Shown in pieces: positions 22,466-30,839 of a stretch of DNA of 64,000 nucleotides (within the stretch, counting starts at the first letter, position 1; the number at the start of each line of letters is the position of its first letter). The stretch covers positions 1 through 64,000 of the forward strand of contig NZ_JANIAA010000002.1 of assembly GCF_024505145.1 (NCBI RefSeq), written 5' to 3'. Position numbers and translations under genes: made by a program. The DNA comes from Streptomyces rugosispiralis. GTDB lineage: Bacteria > Actinomycetota > Actinomycetes > Streptomycetales > Streptomycetaceae. A model generated the notes under the pieces. It worked only from the letters and a program-made list of their open reading frames with translations. It ran no database searches and was not told where the DNA came from.

Positions 22466-23118
22466 GAAGCGTGGTGCCGCCGGTCGCGCCCGCGGAACCG
22501 CATGACCACATAGACCGCTATGGCCACCAGAACCGCGACCAGGACCACCTTGGAAAGCACACCGACGTAGGTTTCCACCTCGTCCCACTGATCGCCCAGC
22601 CAGTAACCGGCCATCACCAGCACCGTGTTCCAGACCAGACTGCCCAGCGTGGTCAGCAGGGCGAAGACCGGCAGCGGCATGCGCTCGACCCCGGCCGGAA
22701 TGGAGATGAGGCTACGGAAGATCGGCACCATGCGGCCGATGAACACCGCCTTGGTGCCGTGCCGCTCGAACCATTGCTCCGTACGGTCCAGATCGGACGT
22801 CTTCACCAGCGGCAGCTTCGCCCAGATGGCGTGCATGCGCCGACGGCCGACGAGCATGCCGATCCAGTACAGCACCAGCGCGCCCACCACCGAGCCGAGC
22901 GTCGTCCAGAACAGCGCCGACGCCAGGCTGATCACACCCTGCCCCGCCGCGAATCCGGTCAGGGGCAGGATCACCTCACTGGGCAGCGGCGGGAAGAGGT
23001 TCTCCAGCGCGATGGCCAGACCGGCTCCCGGCCCGCCCATCGCGTCCACGAGATCCGCGGCCCAGCCGGCGATGCCGTCCGAGGGCTCCTGGGGCAGAGC
23101 CAGGGTCATCAAGTGCAT
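22462..23118 (-). CDS. DedA-family membrane protein
   Basis: A 218-residue DedA/VTT-domain protein. The family signature is clear: an amphipathic re-entrant segment FPPLPSEVILPLTGFAAG, the GRMVPIFRSLISIPAG motif with conserved arginines, and the late GSLVWNTVLVMAGYWLG segment. About five membrane segments are expected, and the C-terminus is basic (RFRGRDRRHH). Some DedA/VTT proteins flip undecaprenyl-phosphate or phospholipids. Amphomycin-type lipopeptides bind undecaprenyl-phosphate, so its place at the head of this regulator operon could relate to self-resistance; this is inference. The ATG at 23118 is used, with a second ATG nine bases in. Confidence 0.9.
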   Translation of the reverse strand: MHLMTLALPQEPSDGIAGWAADLVDAMGGPGAGLAIALENLFPPLPSEVILPLTGFAAGQGVISLASALFWTTLGSVVGALVLYWIGMLVGRRRMHAIWAKLPLVKTSDLDRTEQWFERHGTKAVFIGRMVPIFRSLISIPAGVERMPLPVFALLTTLGSLVWNTVLVMAGYWLGDQWDEVETYVGVLSKVVLVAVLVAIAVYVVMRFRGRDRRHHAS

Positions 23119-23632
23119 GCGTGGTCTCCAACATGGCGGTCCGGCGCCGGGGCGCCTCCCGCCCCGGCCCTTGCCAATCTAGAAACCGCGGACCAGCGAG
23201 AACATGAGGATTGCCGCCCGACCCGGTGGTGTTCTCCGCAACGCTGACCCTGCGGGAAACCGCGGATCAGCCGGGTGCCGGGCCGCCCGGGCACACCATG
23301 AGGACGCGAGATCCCTGGCGCGGAGCAGCCGACGAGCGATCGGAACATGGACCGGAACCCATTGTGCGGTCAGTCGGGGAATTGCGTCGTGCGGATGGTC
23401 CCCGAACGTCAGGCCGGACAGCGTATGGCGAAAAAGTGCTCACGACATCGCTCTGCCTCAATGGTAATTTTCAAGGCGCAGCGCATGGTACCCGAGAAAT
23501 GATTTTGGATCAGCATTCAAGGTGGGCGCTGTCAGCGGCCCCGTCGTGTAGCACCGGGGGGATACAGCTCCGACGATCAAGAATGCCCGCCTGCATTCGA
23601 TCCTCCACACTCGACAAGGAAAGCGGACACAG
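23119..23632. other. 514-bp non-coding region upstream of DedA and the ricin-type protein
   Basis: No gene is seen. The left part has the repeated motif GAAACCGCGG (23182-23191 and 23256-23265) and the dyad element at 23231. The right part (23440-23620) is comparatively AT-rich and probably carries the promoter of the secreted ricin-type gene. Both flanking genes point outward. Confidence 0.6.
23231..23265. promoter_or_regulatory. Single diverged copy of the 25-bp dyad element
   Basis: Bases 23231-23255 match the arm at 19158-19182 at 20 of 25 positions, with fixed ends CCGCAAC and ACCCTGCGG. With the following AAAC it forms its own imperfect dyad: GTTCTCCGCA, ten bases, then TGCGGGAAAC. The element is followed by GGAAACCGCGG. 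It lies 113 bases upstream of the DedA start and about 400 bases upstream of the ricin-type gene. Confidence 0.6.
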
Positions 23633-24223
23633 ATGAAAAATCACGTCAAGGCCGCGGGGCTGATCGCAGCGGCTGTGGCCGCGACCGGTGGCACGGTCCT
23701 CTCGGCGCCAGCCGCCTCGGCAGCCTCGTCGAGCCCGGCGTCGGTGGCTCCGCAGGTGTCGCCCTCGACGACGCCGTTACCGCCGACGGCGAGATCGGCG
23801 GCATTCGGCAAGTTTCTCGTGAACAACAACAGCGGCAAGTGCCTCAGTCCGGCCGGCGGTGGTGTCGACAACAACGTTTTCACTGTCATCTACGACTGCG
23901 ACACCCACCCGTCGCGCAGCTGGTATCTCGTGGACAAGGGAAATTCCCTCTACCAGATCCTGAACCTCAACAGCGGTAAGTGCCTCGCTCCTGCCGGAGG
24001 AGCCGGCAGCAACAACACCCAGACCGTCATCTACACCTGCGACAATGATCCGTCGCGACTCTGGTACTTCACCGATAAGGGAAATTTTAATTACCAGATT
24101 GTGAACTACAGCAGCGGCAAGTGCCTCACCCCGGCAGGCGGAGGTGTTCTGAACAACACGCCCACCGTCATCTACAACTGTGACGCCGACCCGTCGCGTG
24201 TCTGGTCTCTCGCCGCGCAATAG
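23633..24223 (+). CDS. Secreted ricin-type beta-trefoil protein
   Basis: A 196-residue exported protein. A Sec signal peptide ends near residue 31 (SAPAASA). After an Ala/Pro/Ser linker come three tandem repeats of about 44 residues, at roughly 57, 104 and 150, each with SGKCL-x-PAGG, NN, TVIY-x-CD and PSR-x-W. This is the ricin B-type beta-trefoil pattern, but the usual QxW is replaced by SRxW in all three repeats. AAGGAAAG precedes the ATG. There is no catalytic domain, so carbohydrate or surface binding is the likely role. It is placed at the edge of the NRPS cluster with no obvious link to it. Confidence 0.85.
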   Translation: MKNHVKAAGLIAAAVAATGGTVLSAPAASAASSSPASVAPQVSPSTTPLPPTARSAAFGKFLVNNNSGKCLSPAGGGVDNNVFTVIYDCDTHPSRSWYLVDKGNSLYQILNLNSGKCLAPAGGAGSNNTQTVIYTCDNDPSRLWYFTDKGNFNYQIVNYSSGKCLTPAGGGVLNNTPTVIYNCDADPSRVWSLAAQ

Positions 24224-24363
24224 CGGCTCCGGTCGTCGATCACGAAGGCGATGAACAGCGCGGAGGCAGCGAGGACGGGGCGTCCCCCTCGCGGACCTTG
24301 TCCGCCAGACCGGCGACTTCCCGGAGATCGCCGTCGCGACGCCGCGGACCACTCTGAAGGTGC

Positions 24364-24606
24364 TCAGGACTTGGCCGCGCCCGGGACCGCGTCGAGCAGC
24401 GCACGGGTGTAGGCGTGCCGCGGGCGCTCGTAGAGGTCCGCGGCGGCACCGTGTTCCACGATGCCGCCGCGGTACAACACCGCGACCTCGTCACTGACAT
24501 GCCTGACGACGGCGAGGTTGTGCGAGATGAACACCATGGTCAGGCCGAGTTCTCGGCGCAGCCCCGCGATGAGGTTGAGAATCTCCGCCTGGAGATCCTC
24601 GAATCG
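24364..24606 (-). pseudogene. 3' remnant of an oligopeptide ABC transporter ATPase
   Basis: The reading frame encodes only the last third of an OppD/DppD-type ATPase: [11 protein letters not shown], the switch segment [24 protein letters not shown] and the peptide-transporter tail [11 protein letters not shown]. Walker A, the signature motif and Walker B are missing. Upstream of about 24606 the frame turns into unrelated sequence. No partner permease or binding protein is nearby. The 140 bases between this and the ricin-type gene show nothing recognisable. Confidence 0.8.
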
Positions 24607-24696
24607 CTGATCCGCGGGTGATCCGCCGTCCGCCGCGGCGCCATCCGGTTTGGAACACAGCTCCGTATTAGACAATCGTGATCCCACTTCCCGGGC

Positions 24697-25431
24697 TCAT
24701 GCGCGTCGCGGGGTTCCGAAGCGCACGGCGACCCCGGGGGAGTAGAGCACACTCACCGGCGGGCCCGGCATGGGCGGCAGGCCCGCGGTGGTGAGCAGGC
24801 CGTCGTCGAGTTCGAGCAGCTCGGCCCGGTGCAGCGGCCACGGTGCGTGGTCGTTCGGCAGGTGCACCGTACGGCCGTGCCAGGAGACATGCAGACCCCA
24901 CCGGGCGGTCAGGAAGCGTTCCAGCCGTGTGGGCTCCGCGATGGCCCCGCCTATCCTCACCACGGCCCGGCTCCTGCGACCCCGGGCCGCCGGGCGCCGT
25001 CGCAGGCCGCAGCTATAGGTGATCACATCGCTCTCGCGGCACAGCCGCATCGCGGACCACCGATAGGGCAGCCGGACGGTGAGTCGGCCCACCAGCACGG
25101 GAAGCAGCCGGGCCGCGTCGAGGGACCGGAACACCACACCGCGCCGGCCCTGCCCGTCCACCGAGTACAGCCGCACGTTGGTCTCGCAGAACGTGCCCAG
25201 ATACCGCAGGCCGGGCCCCGGCCCGAAGCCCACACCGCGCATCCGGAACGGCACCAGCCCGACATAGGTGACACCGTCGAGGGTGTCCGGGCGCGTACCG
25301 GCGGGCAGCAGCGGGGCCACGTGTTCCGGCTCCACCGGCCAGTGCAGGAACGTGAGTTCATCCCAGCGCTGGACCAGTGTCGGCCGTCGCACGGGCCGTG
25401 GCGTGGACAGGGTGATCGGCTCGATCTCCAT
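24697..25431 (-). CDS. DUF2071 (YqjF-like) family protein
   Basis: A 244-residue cytosolic protein of the DUF2071/YqjF family. Typical features are the opening RPTLVQRWDELTFLHWPVEP, LLPAGTRPDTLDGVTYVGLVPFRM in the first third, and the central ETNVRLYSVDGQGRRGVVFRSLDA (each cited in part). The family has no established enzymatic activity. The ATG at 25431 is where family similarity begins; sequence upstream in frame is low-complexity. It is 35 bases upstream of the CoA-transferase stop on the same strand and may be its downstream partner. Confidence 0.85.
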   Translation of the reverse strand: MEIEPITLSTPRPVRRPTLVQRWDELTFLHWPVEPEHVAPLLPAGTRPDTLDGVTYVGLVPFRMRGVGFGPGPGLRYLGTFCETNVRLYSVDGQGRRGVVFRSLDAARLLPVLVGRLTVRLPYRWSAMRLCRESDVITYSCGLRRRPAARGRRSRAVVRIGGAIAEPTRLERFLTARWGLHVSWHGRTVHLPNDHAPWPLHRAELLELDDGLLTTAGLPPMPGPPVSVLYSPGVAVRFGTPRRA

Positions 25432-25466
25432 GGCCGTCGTCCTAGCACAGGAGCGCGGGCCACCCG

Positions 25467-26642
25467 TCAGGCGGGTCCCGGTTCTCCCGGGCGGGGGACC
25501 GGCTCGGAGAACTCGGCGCGCACCGCCTCCGTGTGCGCGCCGAGCCCCGGCACCGGCCGCATCGGCGCCCTGCGGCCCGCCACCTCCACCGGCGGCAGCA
25601 GCCCGCGCAGCGGCCCGACCGGGGAGCCGAACTCGCCCCAGCGGTCGCGGGCCTCGAACTGGGGGTGGGCGGCGAACTCCGCGAGGTCGCGCAGCCGGGC
25701 GTTGGCGATACCCGCCCCGTCCAGCAGCGCGATCAGCCCCTCGGCCGTGTGGTCCGCGAAGCACCCCTCCAACTCGGCCGTCAGCTCCTCGTCATGGGTG
25801 CGGCGCAGCGGATTGTCCGCGAAGCGCGGATCGCGGACCAGCGCAGGGCGCCTGAGCACCCGCTCGCACAGCGCCACCCATTCACGGTCGCTCTGCACGC
25901 TCAGGAACACCTGACCGCCGTCCCCGCAGCGGTAGGCGCCGTACGGCGAGATGGACGGATGGCGGGCGCCGCTGCGGACGACCCCGGCACCGCCGTACGC
26001 CTGGGCGAAGAAGGGGTGGCCCATCCACTCGCCCAGCGCGTCCAGCAGGCTCACGCTCAGATCGGTCCCCGCACCGGTGCGCTCCCGCTCGTACAGCGCG
26101 GTGAGAATGCCGGTGTACGCGTACATCCCGCCCGCGATATCGGCGATCGAGATCCCGGGACGGGCCGGGGCCTCCGGGCTGCCGGTGATCGACAGCAGCC
26201 CCGCCTCGCACTGGATGAGCAGGTCGTACGCCTTCTTCTCGCGGTACGGGCCGCTGTCCCCGTACCCGGAGATCGCGCAGGTGATCAGGCGGGGGTGGGC
26301 GGCTCGCAGCGTCTCCGCCCCCAGGCCCAGCCGGTCCACCGCGCCGGGCGCCAGATTGTGCACGAAGACATCGGCACGGGCGAGCATCGCCCCGAGCAGC
26401 GCCCGGTCGGCGTCGTCCTTGACGTCGAGGACGACGCTCTCCTTGCCGCGGTTGACCCAGACGAAATAGGCCGACGCGCCCTTGACCTCGCGGTCGTACT
26501 CGCGGGCGAAGTCCCCGCGCCCCGGCCGCTCCACCTTGATGACCCTGGCCCCCAGATCGGCGAGCTGACGGGTGGCGAACGGGGCGGCGACGGCCTGCTC
26601 CAGGGCGACGACGGTGATGCCTTCCAGGGGCTGTGCGGGCAC
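25467..26642 (-). CDS. Class III CoA-transferase (CaiB/BaiF family)
   Basis: A 391-residue family III CoA-transferase. It has the N-terminal CoA-binding opening LEGITVVALEQAVAAPFATRQLADLGARVIKVE (in part), the NRGKESVVLD motif, and GYGDSGPYREKKAYDLL with the catalytic-type Asp. The middle part includes GISIADIAGGMYA. Such enzymes move CoA between carboxylic acids; the substrate cannot be read. The GTG start at 26642 is chosen because GAAGGAG lies seven bases upstream. No acyl-CoA dehydrogenase or ligase is adjacent. Confidence 0.9.
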   Translation of the reverse strand: MPAQPLEGITVVALEQAVAAPFATRQLADLGARVIKVERPGRGDFAREYDREVKGASAYFVWVNRGKESVVLDVKDDADRALLGAMLARADVFVHNLAPGAVDRLGLGAETLRAAHPRLITCAISGYGDSGPYREKKAYDLLIQCEAGLLSITGSPEAPARPGISIADIAGGMYAYTGILTALYERERTGAGTDLSVSLLDALGEWMGHPFFAQAYGGAGVVRSGARHPSISPYGAYRCGDGGQVFLSVQSDREWVALCERVLRRPALVRDPRFADNPLRRTHDEELTAELEGCFADHTAEGLIALLDGAGIANARLRDLAEFAAHPQFEARDRWGEFGSPVGPLRGLLPPVEVAGRRAPMRPVPGLGAHTEAVRAEFSEPVPRPGEPGPA

Positions 26643-26740
26643 GGGCGGCTCCTTCGGTGCGGGTAGTCCCTGTCTACCCCGCGCCCGGGGGAGGCGATCC
26701 CGTGCCGGGCGGCGGTCGAACGCCGCCCGGCACGTCCGGC

Positions 26741-27709
26741 TCAGCCCAGCAGCCTGCGTAGATAGGCGATCTGCTCGGCCTGCTGATGGGTGCCGCCGCC
26801 CTCGTGGCCGTTGAAGGACCACACCTTGAGGTCCTTCTCACCGGCGTAGTGGTGATAGGCGGCGAAGCCGCAGGAGGTCGGGGTGGTCTCATCGCGCAGG
26901 GCGGTCGAGAACAGCGCCGGAGCGTTGGCGCGGACCGCGAAGTTGAGCCCGTCGAAGTGGTCGAGCGTGGCGAACACCCGCTCGGCCAGCTCGCGCTGTG
27001 TGGCGCAGAACCGGGCCAGTTCACCATACGGTTCCGCGTCGGTGATCTCGACCGCGCGCCGGATGTGCGTCATGAACGGCACATCCACCAGCGCCGCCGT
27101 CAGGTCCGGCACCAGCCCGGCCGCCGCCAGCGCCAGCGCACCGCCCTGGCTGCCCCCGCTGACCACGATCCGCGCGGGATCCACCAGCGGATGCTCACGG
27201 GCGGCCTCCACCGCGCGCACCGCGTCCGTGTACAGCCGCCGGTAGTAGTAGTCGTCCGGGGACAGGACGCCCTGGGTCATCTTGCCCGGTGTCTCGGGCC
27301 CGGTGCCGCCGACCGGATCGGGGGTGACGCCGGGGGAGTGCTGGACCCAGCCCTGGCCCCGGCTGTCCATCACGAAGACCGCGTAGCCCACCGACGGCCA
27401 CAGCAGCCAGTTGTGCGGGAGCCCCCGGCCGCCGCTGTAGCCGAGGTACTGCACCACGCACGGCAGCGGGCCCGCCACGTCCCGCGGGGCCAGCAGCCAG
27501 CCGCGTATCCGGTGCCCGCCGAAGCCGGAGAACTCCACGTCGTAGGTGTGCACACGGGTCAGTCCGGTGTCCTCCTCGGTGAACACCGCGTTCAGCTCGC
27601 GGGTGCGGGCCCCGGCGAGGGTCCGCTTCCAGAAGGCGTCGAAGCCGTCCGGCTCGGGCAGCGGGGGCTGGTAGGTGCGCAGCTGCTCCAGGGGCAGGTC
27701 GATGAACAC
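26741..27709 (-). CDS. CE7 acetyl esterase (acetylxylan esterase/cephalosporin-C deacetylase type)
   Basis: A 322-residue cytosolic esterase of the AXE1 family with no signal peptide. The predicted catalytic triad is Ser187 (GGSQGG), Asp273 (RDETTPTS) and His302 (FNGHEGG). RGQG (about 117-120) is the CE7 oxyanion motif. The length matches the usual 320 residues. The GTG start at 27709 has GGAGG upstream. CE7 enzymes remove acetyl groups from imported xylo-oligosaccharides and other small acetylated sugars. The LacI regulator gene just upstream probably controls it. Confidence 0.92.
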   Translation of the reverse strand: MFIDLPLEQLRTYQPPLPEPDGFDAFWKRTLAGARTRELNAVFTEEDTGLTRVHTYDVEFSGFGGHRIRGWLLAPRDVAGPLPCVVQYLGYSGGRGLPHNWLLWPSVGYAVFVMDSRGQGWVQHSPGVTPDPVGGTGPETPGKMTQGVLSPDDYYYRRLYTDAVRAVEAAREHPLVDPARIVVSGGSQGGALALAAAGLVPDLTAALVDVPFMTHIRRAVEITDAEPYGELARFCATQRELAERVFATLDHFDGLNFAVRANAPALFSTALRDETTPTSCGFAAYHHYAGEKDLKVWSFNGHEGGGTHQQAEQIAYLRRLLG

Positions 27710-27809
27710 GTGGGCAGACCTCCGTAGCGATCGGTGCGGTGAAGGTGTGGTGCGGTCGGGGGGCGATTGAGGAGTCGGGGGTCAGGGGTGGCGGAGGGGT
27801 CAGGGGCGA

Positions 27810-27842
27810 TGGAGAGGCCAGGGGTGGTGGAGAGGCCAGGGG
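27810..27842. repeat. Short direct repeat downstream of the LacI gene
   Basis: TGGAGAGGCCAGGGG occurs twice, at 27810-27824 and 27828-27842, inside a purine-rich stretch (27770-27845) between the LacI gene and the esterase gene. Confidence 0.6.
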
Positions 27843-27885
27843 ATACGGGCTCGTCCGGTCATCCGTGCAGCGTTCGACTGCTCGG

Positions 27886-28929
27886 TCATGAGGGGGCGCG
27901 GAGTGGCGGAGCGGTACTGGACCGGACCATGAGCCGGGTGGACAGCTCGGTCCGGATGGCCTCCGGCACCTCGCCGGTCATCAGCCGCAGCAGCGTGCGC
28001 AGCGCCACGCCCGCCATCTCCGACAACGGCTGACGGACCGTCGTCAGCGCGGGCGTGATCCAGCGGGCCTGCGGCAGATCGTCGAAGCCCACGACGCTGA
28101 TGTCCCGCGGCACCCTCAGACCCCGTCCCCTGACCGCCTGGTACACACCCGGCACCATCTGATCGGAGCAGACGAAGACGGCCGTGGGCGGCTCGGGCAG
28201 ATCCAGCAGCTCACCCATCCGGTGGCGCGCCCCGGCCTCGCTGATCTCGCCGTAGCGCACATACGCGGACGGCACCGGCAACCCGGAGGCCGCCATCGCC
28301 GAACGGTACCCGGCGACCCGGCCACCGTCGCGCACCGCCCGCCCCAGGCCGCCGATCACCGCGATCCGGCGGTGCCCAAGACCGATGAGGTGCTCGGTCG
28401 CGGCCATCCCGCCCTGCCAGTTGGCGGCCGCCACGGACGGCACCCCGGGCGGCGGGTCGCTCGCGGGGTCGATCAGCACAAACGGGATCCGGTGCTCCGC
28501 GAGCCAGGAGTACTGGGCGGGGGCGAGCTCCATGAGGTGGAACAGCACACCCGTGCTGCCCCGGGCGTACAGCTTCTCCGGCCAGCCGCACTCGAGCCGG
28601 CCGCCCCGACTTCGGGTGGCCGCGGCCGAGACCACCACCTCGAGGCCCGCCTCGTGCGCGGCCTCCGCGGCGCCGTGCAGCACCGCCCCGGACCAGGCGC
28701 TGTCGAGTGAGCGCACCACCAGGTCGACGATCGCGGTCGGCTTGGGCGCCTCGCAGCGCGGCCTGCGGATGTACCCCAGGCGGTCCAGGACCTCGGTGAC
28801 CCGGCGGCGGGTCTCGGGGGCCACGTCCTCCCGGCCGTTGACCACCTTCGACGCGGTCGGCACCGACACACCCGCCTCACGGGCGACGACCGCCAGTGTG
28901 GGCCCCGTCGATCCCGAGGAACGAGCCAT
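27886..28929 (-). CDS. LacI-family transcriptional regulator
   Basis: A 347-residue sugar-responsive regulator. The N-terminal helix-turn-helix (about 11-32) has VAREAGVSVPTASKVVNG, followed by the hinge RRRVTEVLDRLGYI. The rest is a periplasmic-binding-protein-like effector domain with VLIDPASDPP, GHRRIAVIGG and SVVGFDDLPQARWITPALTTV (in part), typical of LacI/GalR. It lies upstream of the CE7 esterase on the same strand and some 3 kb from the arabinan-degrading genes. The dyad at 34273 has the symmetry expected for this family. Confidence 0.93.
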   Translation of the reverse strand: MARSSGSTGPTLAVVAREAGVSVPTASKVVNGREDVAPETRRRVTEVLDRLGYIRRPRCEAPKPTAIVDLVVRSLDSAWSGAVLHGAAEAAHEAGLEVVVSAAATRSRGGRLECGWPEKLYARGSTGVLFHLMELAPAQYSWLAEHRIPFVLIDPASDPPPGVPSVAAANWQGGMAATEHLIGLGHRRIAVIGGLGRAVRDGGRVAGYRSAMAASGLPVPSAYVRYGEISEAGARHRMGELLDLPEPPTAVFVCSDQMVPGVYQAVRGRGLRVPRDISVVGFDDLPQARWITPALTTVRQPLSEMAGVALRTLLRLMTGEVPEAIRTELSTRLMVRSSTAPPLRAPS

Positions 28930-29113
28930 TGAGACTCCCTTCCCTAACCGCCCACGTGGAACCCCTGACCGGGCAGCAATCGGTTACCAACCCTAGAGGC
29001 CGCCTCAAGCCGCCGGGAAGACCCCGGTCGTCGAGGCGGGAGGCCCGCGACTCCTTGTCGCCGCCGCCCGCCGAAAGGTTGCCCGCTGTTCGTGCGGTCC
29101 CGGGAGCGGCCGA

Positions 29114-29154
29114 CGCATCGACCACGCGGACCTCGCGCATCGACCACGCGGACC
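29114..29154. repeat. Tandem 22-bp-period repeat
   Basis: CGCATCGACCACGCGGACC is present twice (29114-29132 and 29136-29154) in the 241-base gap between the LacI start and the ABC ATPase stop. No other feature is seen in that gap. Confidence 0.6.
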
Positions 29155-29170
29155 CCCGCCCCCACACAGC

Positions 29171-30016
29171 TCAGCGGTCGATCCGCGCTCCGTGCGGGCC
29201 CGTGTCCGGCACCTCCCCGACCCGTGCCGCGGCCGGGTTGAGCACCCGGGTGAGAAAGGCCCGGGTACGGGGGTGGACCGGATCGGACACCACCTGCTCC
29301 GGTCCGCCCTCCTCCACGATCACCCCGTCGTCCATGAACACGACCCGGTCGGCGACCTCCCGCGCGAAGCTCATCTCATGGGTGACGACCAGCATCGTCA
29401 TCCCTTCGTCGGCCAGGGCGCGCATCACCGCGAGCACATCGCCGACCAGCTCCGGATCGAGCGCCGACGTCGGCTCGTCGAAGAGCATCAGCTCCGGGTC
29501 CATCGACAGCGCCCGGGCGATGGCCACCCGCTGCTGCTGGCCGCCCGACAACTGCGCCGGATAGGCCGACTCCTTGTCGCTCAGGCCGACCCGCCGCAGG
29601 GTCTCCCGACCGATCCGTGCCGCCTCCGCCTTGTCGCGGCGCAGCACCCGCCGCTGGGCGATGGTGAGGTTCTCCAGGGCCGTCAGATGCGGGAAGAGAT
29701 TGAACGCCTGGAACACCATGCCGATCCGCCGCCGCACCCGGTCGATGTCCACATCCGGGTCGGTGACCTCGGTCCCCGCCACGGTGACCGAGCCCGAGGT
29801 CGGCTCCTCCAGGAGGTTCACACAGCGCAGCAGCGTCGACTTGCCGGATCCCGACGGGCCGATGACGCACACCACCTCGCCCCGCCGGACGGTGAGATCG
29901 ATGCCCTTGAGCACCTCCAGCTCGCCGAAGGACTTGTGCAGCCCCGCCACCCGGATGGCGATGCCGTCCGCCTCGCCGGTCCCCTCCGCCTCCGTCGTCT
30001 CCTTCACCTCGGTCAC
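29171..30016 (-). CDS. Polar amino-acid ABC importer, ATP-binding protein
   Basis: A 281-residue GlnQ/HisP-type ATPase. Walker A is GPSGSGKST, the signature is LSGGQQQR, Walker B is [14 protein letters not shown], the switch is VVTHEM, and the Q-loop segment is [15 protein letters not shown]. The GTG at 30016 overlaps the permease stop as GTGA and fits translational coupling; a longer reading would run inside the permease gene. The first 18 residues are a Glu/Thr-rich extension. It is the last gene of a three-gene importer operon. Confidence 0.93.
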   Translation of the reverse strand: MTEVKETTEAEGTGEADGIAIRVAGLHKSFGELEVLKGIDLTVRRGEVVCVIGPSGSGKSTLLRCVNLLEEPTSGSVTVAGTEVTDPDVDIDRVRRRIGMVFQAFNLFPHLTALENLTIAQRRVLRRDKAEAARIGRETLRRVGLSDKESAYPAQLSGGQQQRVAIARALSMDPELMLFDEPTSALDPELVGDVLAVMRALADEGMTMLVVTHEMSFAREVADRVVFMDDGVIVEEGGPEQVVSDPVHPRTRAFLTRVLNPAAARVGEVPDTGPHGARIDR

Positions 30017-30798
30017 CTCGCCTTCGCCGAACGGGCCTCGAGCCGCCGTACCAAGTGGCCGAGCGGTACGGTGATGATCAGGTAGCACACCCCGGCGACC
30101 AGGATCGGGGTGAGGCTGCGATTCTGGTTCAGCGCGTCCCGGCCGAACTTGGACAGCTCGTACTGGTCCAGGGAGAGCCCCAGCAGATAGACCAGGGACG
30201 AGTCCTTGGTCAGCAGCACCAGTTCATTGGTGAGCGGCGGCAGGACGATCCGGAACGCCTGCGGGATGATGATCGAGGCCATCGCCCGGCTGTGGGACAT
30301 GCCCAGCGAACGCGCCGCCTCCATCTGCCCCTTGGGCACCGCCTGGATGCCCGCCCGCATCGTCTCCGCGATATAGGCGGCGCCGACGAGCCCCAGCGCC
30401 AGCATGACCGTGACATACCGGTCCAGCGCCACCTGGAAGGCGAGCGGCACCCCGAAGCCGAGCGCGATGAACACCAGCAGCGCGGGCACCCCGCGGAAGA
30501 ACTCGATGTAGGCCACCGCCAGCCAGCGGTACGGCGGCACCTGCGAGAGCCGCATCAGCGCCAGCACCACCCCGAGGACCAGGCCGAAGCCGAAGCCGAG
30601 CAGGGTGTAGACGACGGTGTTGACCAGGGCGGTGGTGATGATGTCGGGAAACAGGGACCGGGCGACCTCGGCGTCGAAGAACGCGCGCCGCAGTTCACCC
30701 CAGTCGGCGGCCAGGACGATGGCGAGCAGCACGGCGATCAGCACGGCGTACTGCACCGCCCGTATCGCCCGCGCCCGCTGCCTGCGGGGCATTGCCAT
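30013..30798 (-). CDS. Polar amino-acid ABC importer, permease
   Basis: A 261-residue HisMQ-type permease. It has an N-terminal membrane helix ([17 protein letters not shown]), further helices, and the EAA coupling motif [22 protein letters not shown] (in part) followed by [18 protein letters not shown], all typical of the polar amino-acid family. It overlaps the ATPase gene by four bases and follows the binding-protein gene by 41 bases. Only one permease is present, so a homodimer is likely. Confidence 0.93.
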   Translation of the reverse strand: MAMPRRQRARAIRAVQYAVLIAVLLAIVLAADWGELRRAFFDAEVARSLFPDIITTALVNTVVYTLLGFGFGLVLGVVLALMRLSQVPPYRWLAVAYIEFFRGVPALLVFIALGFGVPLAFQVALDRYVTVMLALGLVGAAYIAETMRAGIQAVPKGQMEAARSLGMSHSRAMASIIIPQAFRIVLPPLTNELVLLTKDSSLVYLLGLSLDQYELSKFGRDALNQNRSLTPILVAGVCYLIITVPLGHLVRRLEARSAKAR

Positions 30799-30839
30799 AA
30801 GTGTGCGGACTCCTCAGCTTCGATGGCCGTCGGCGGGCG

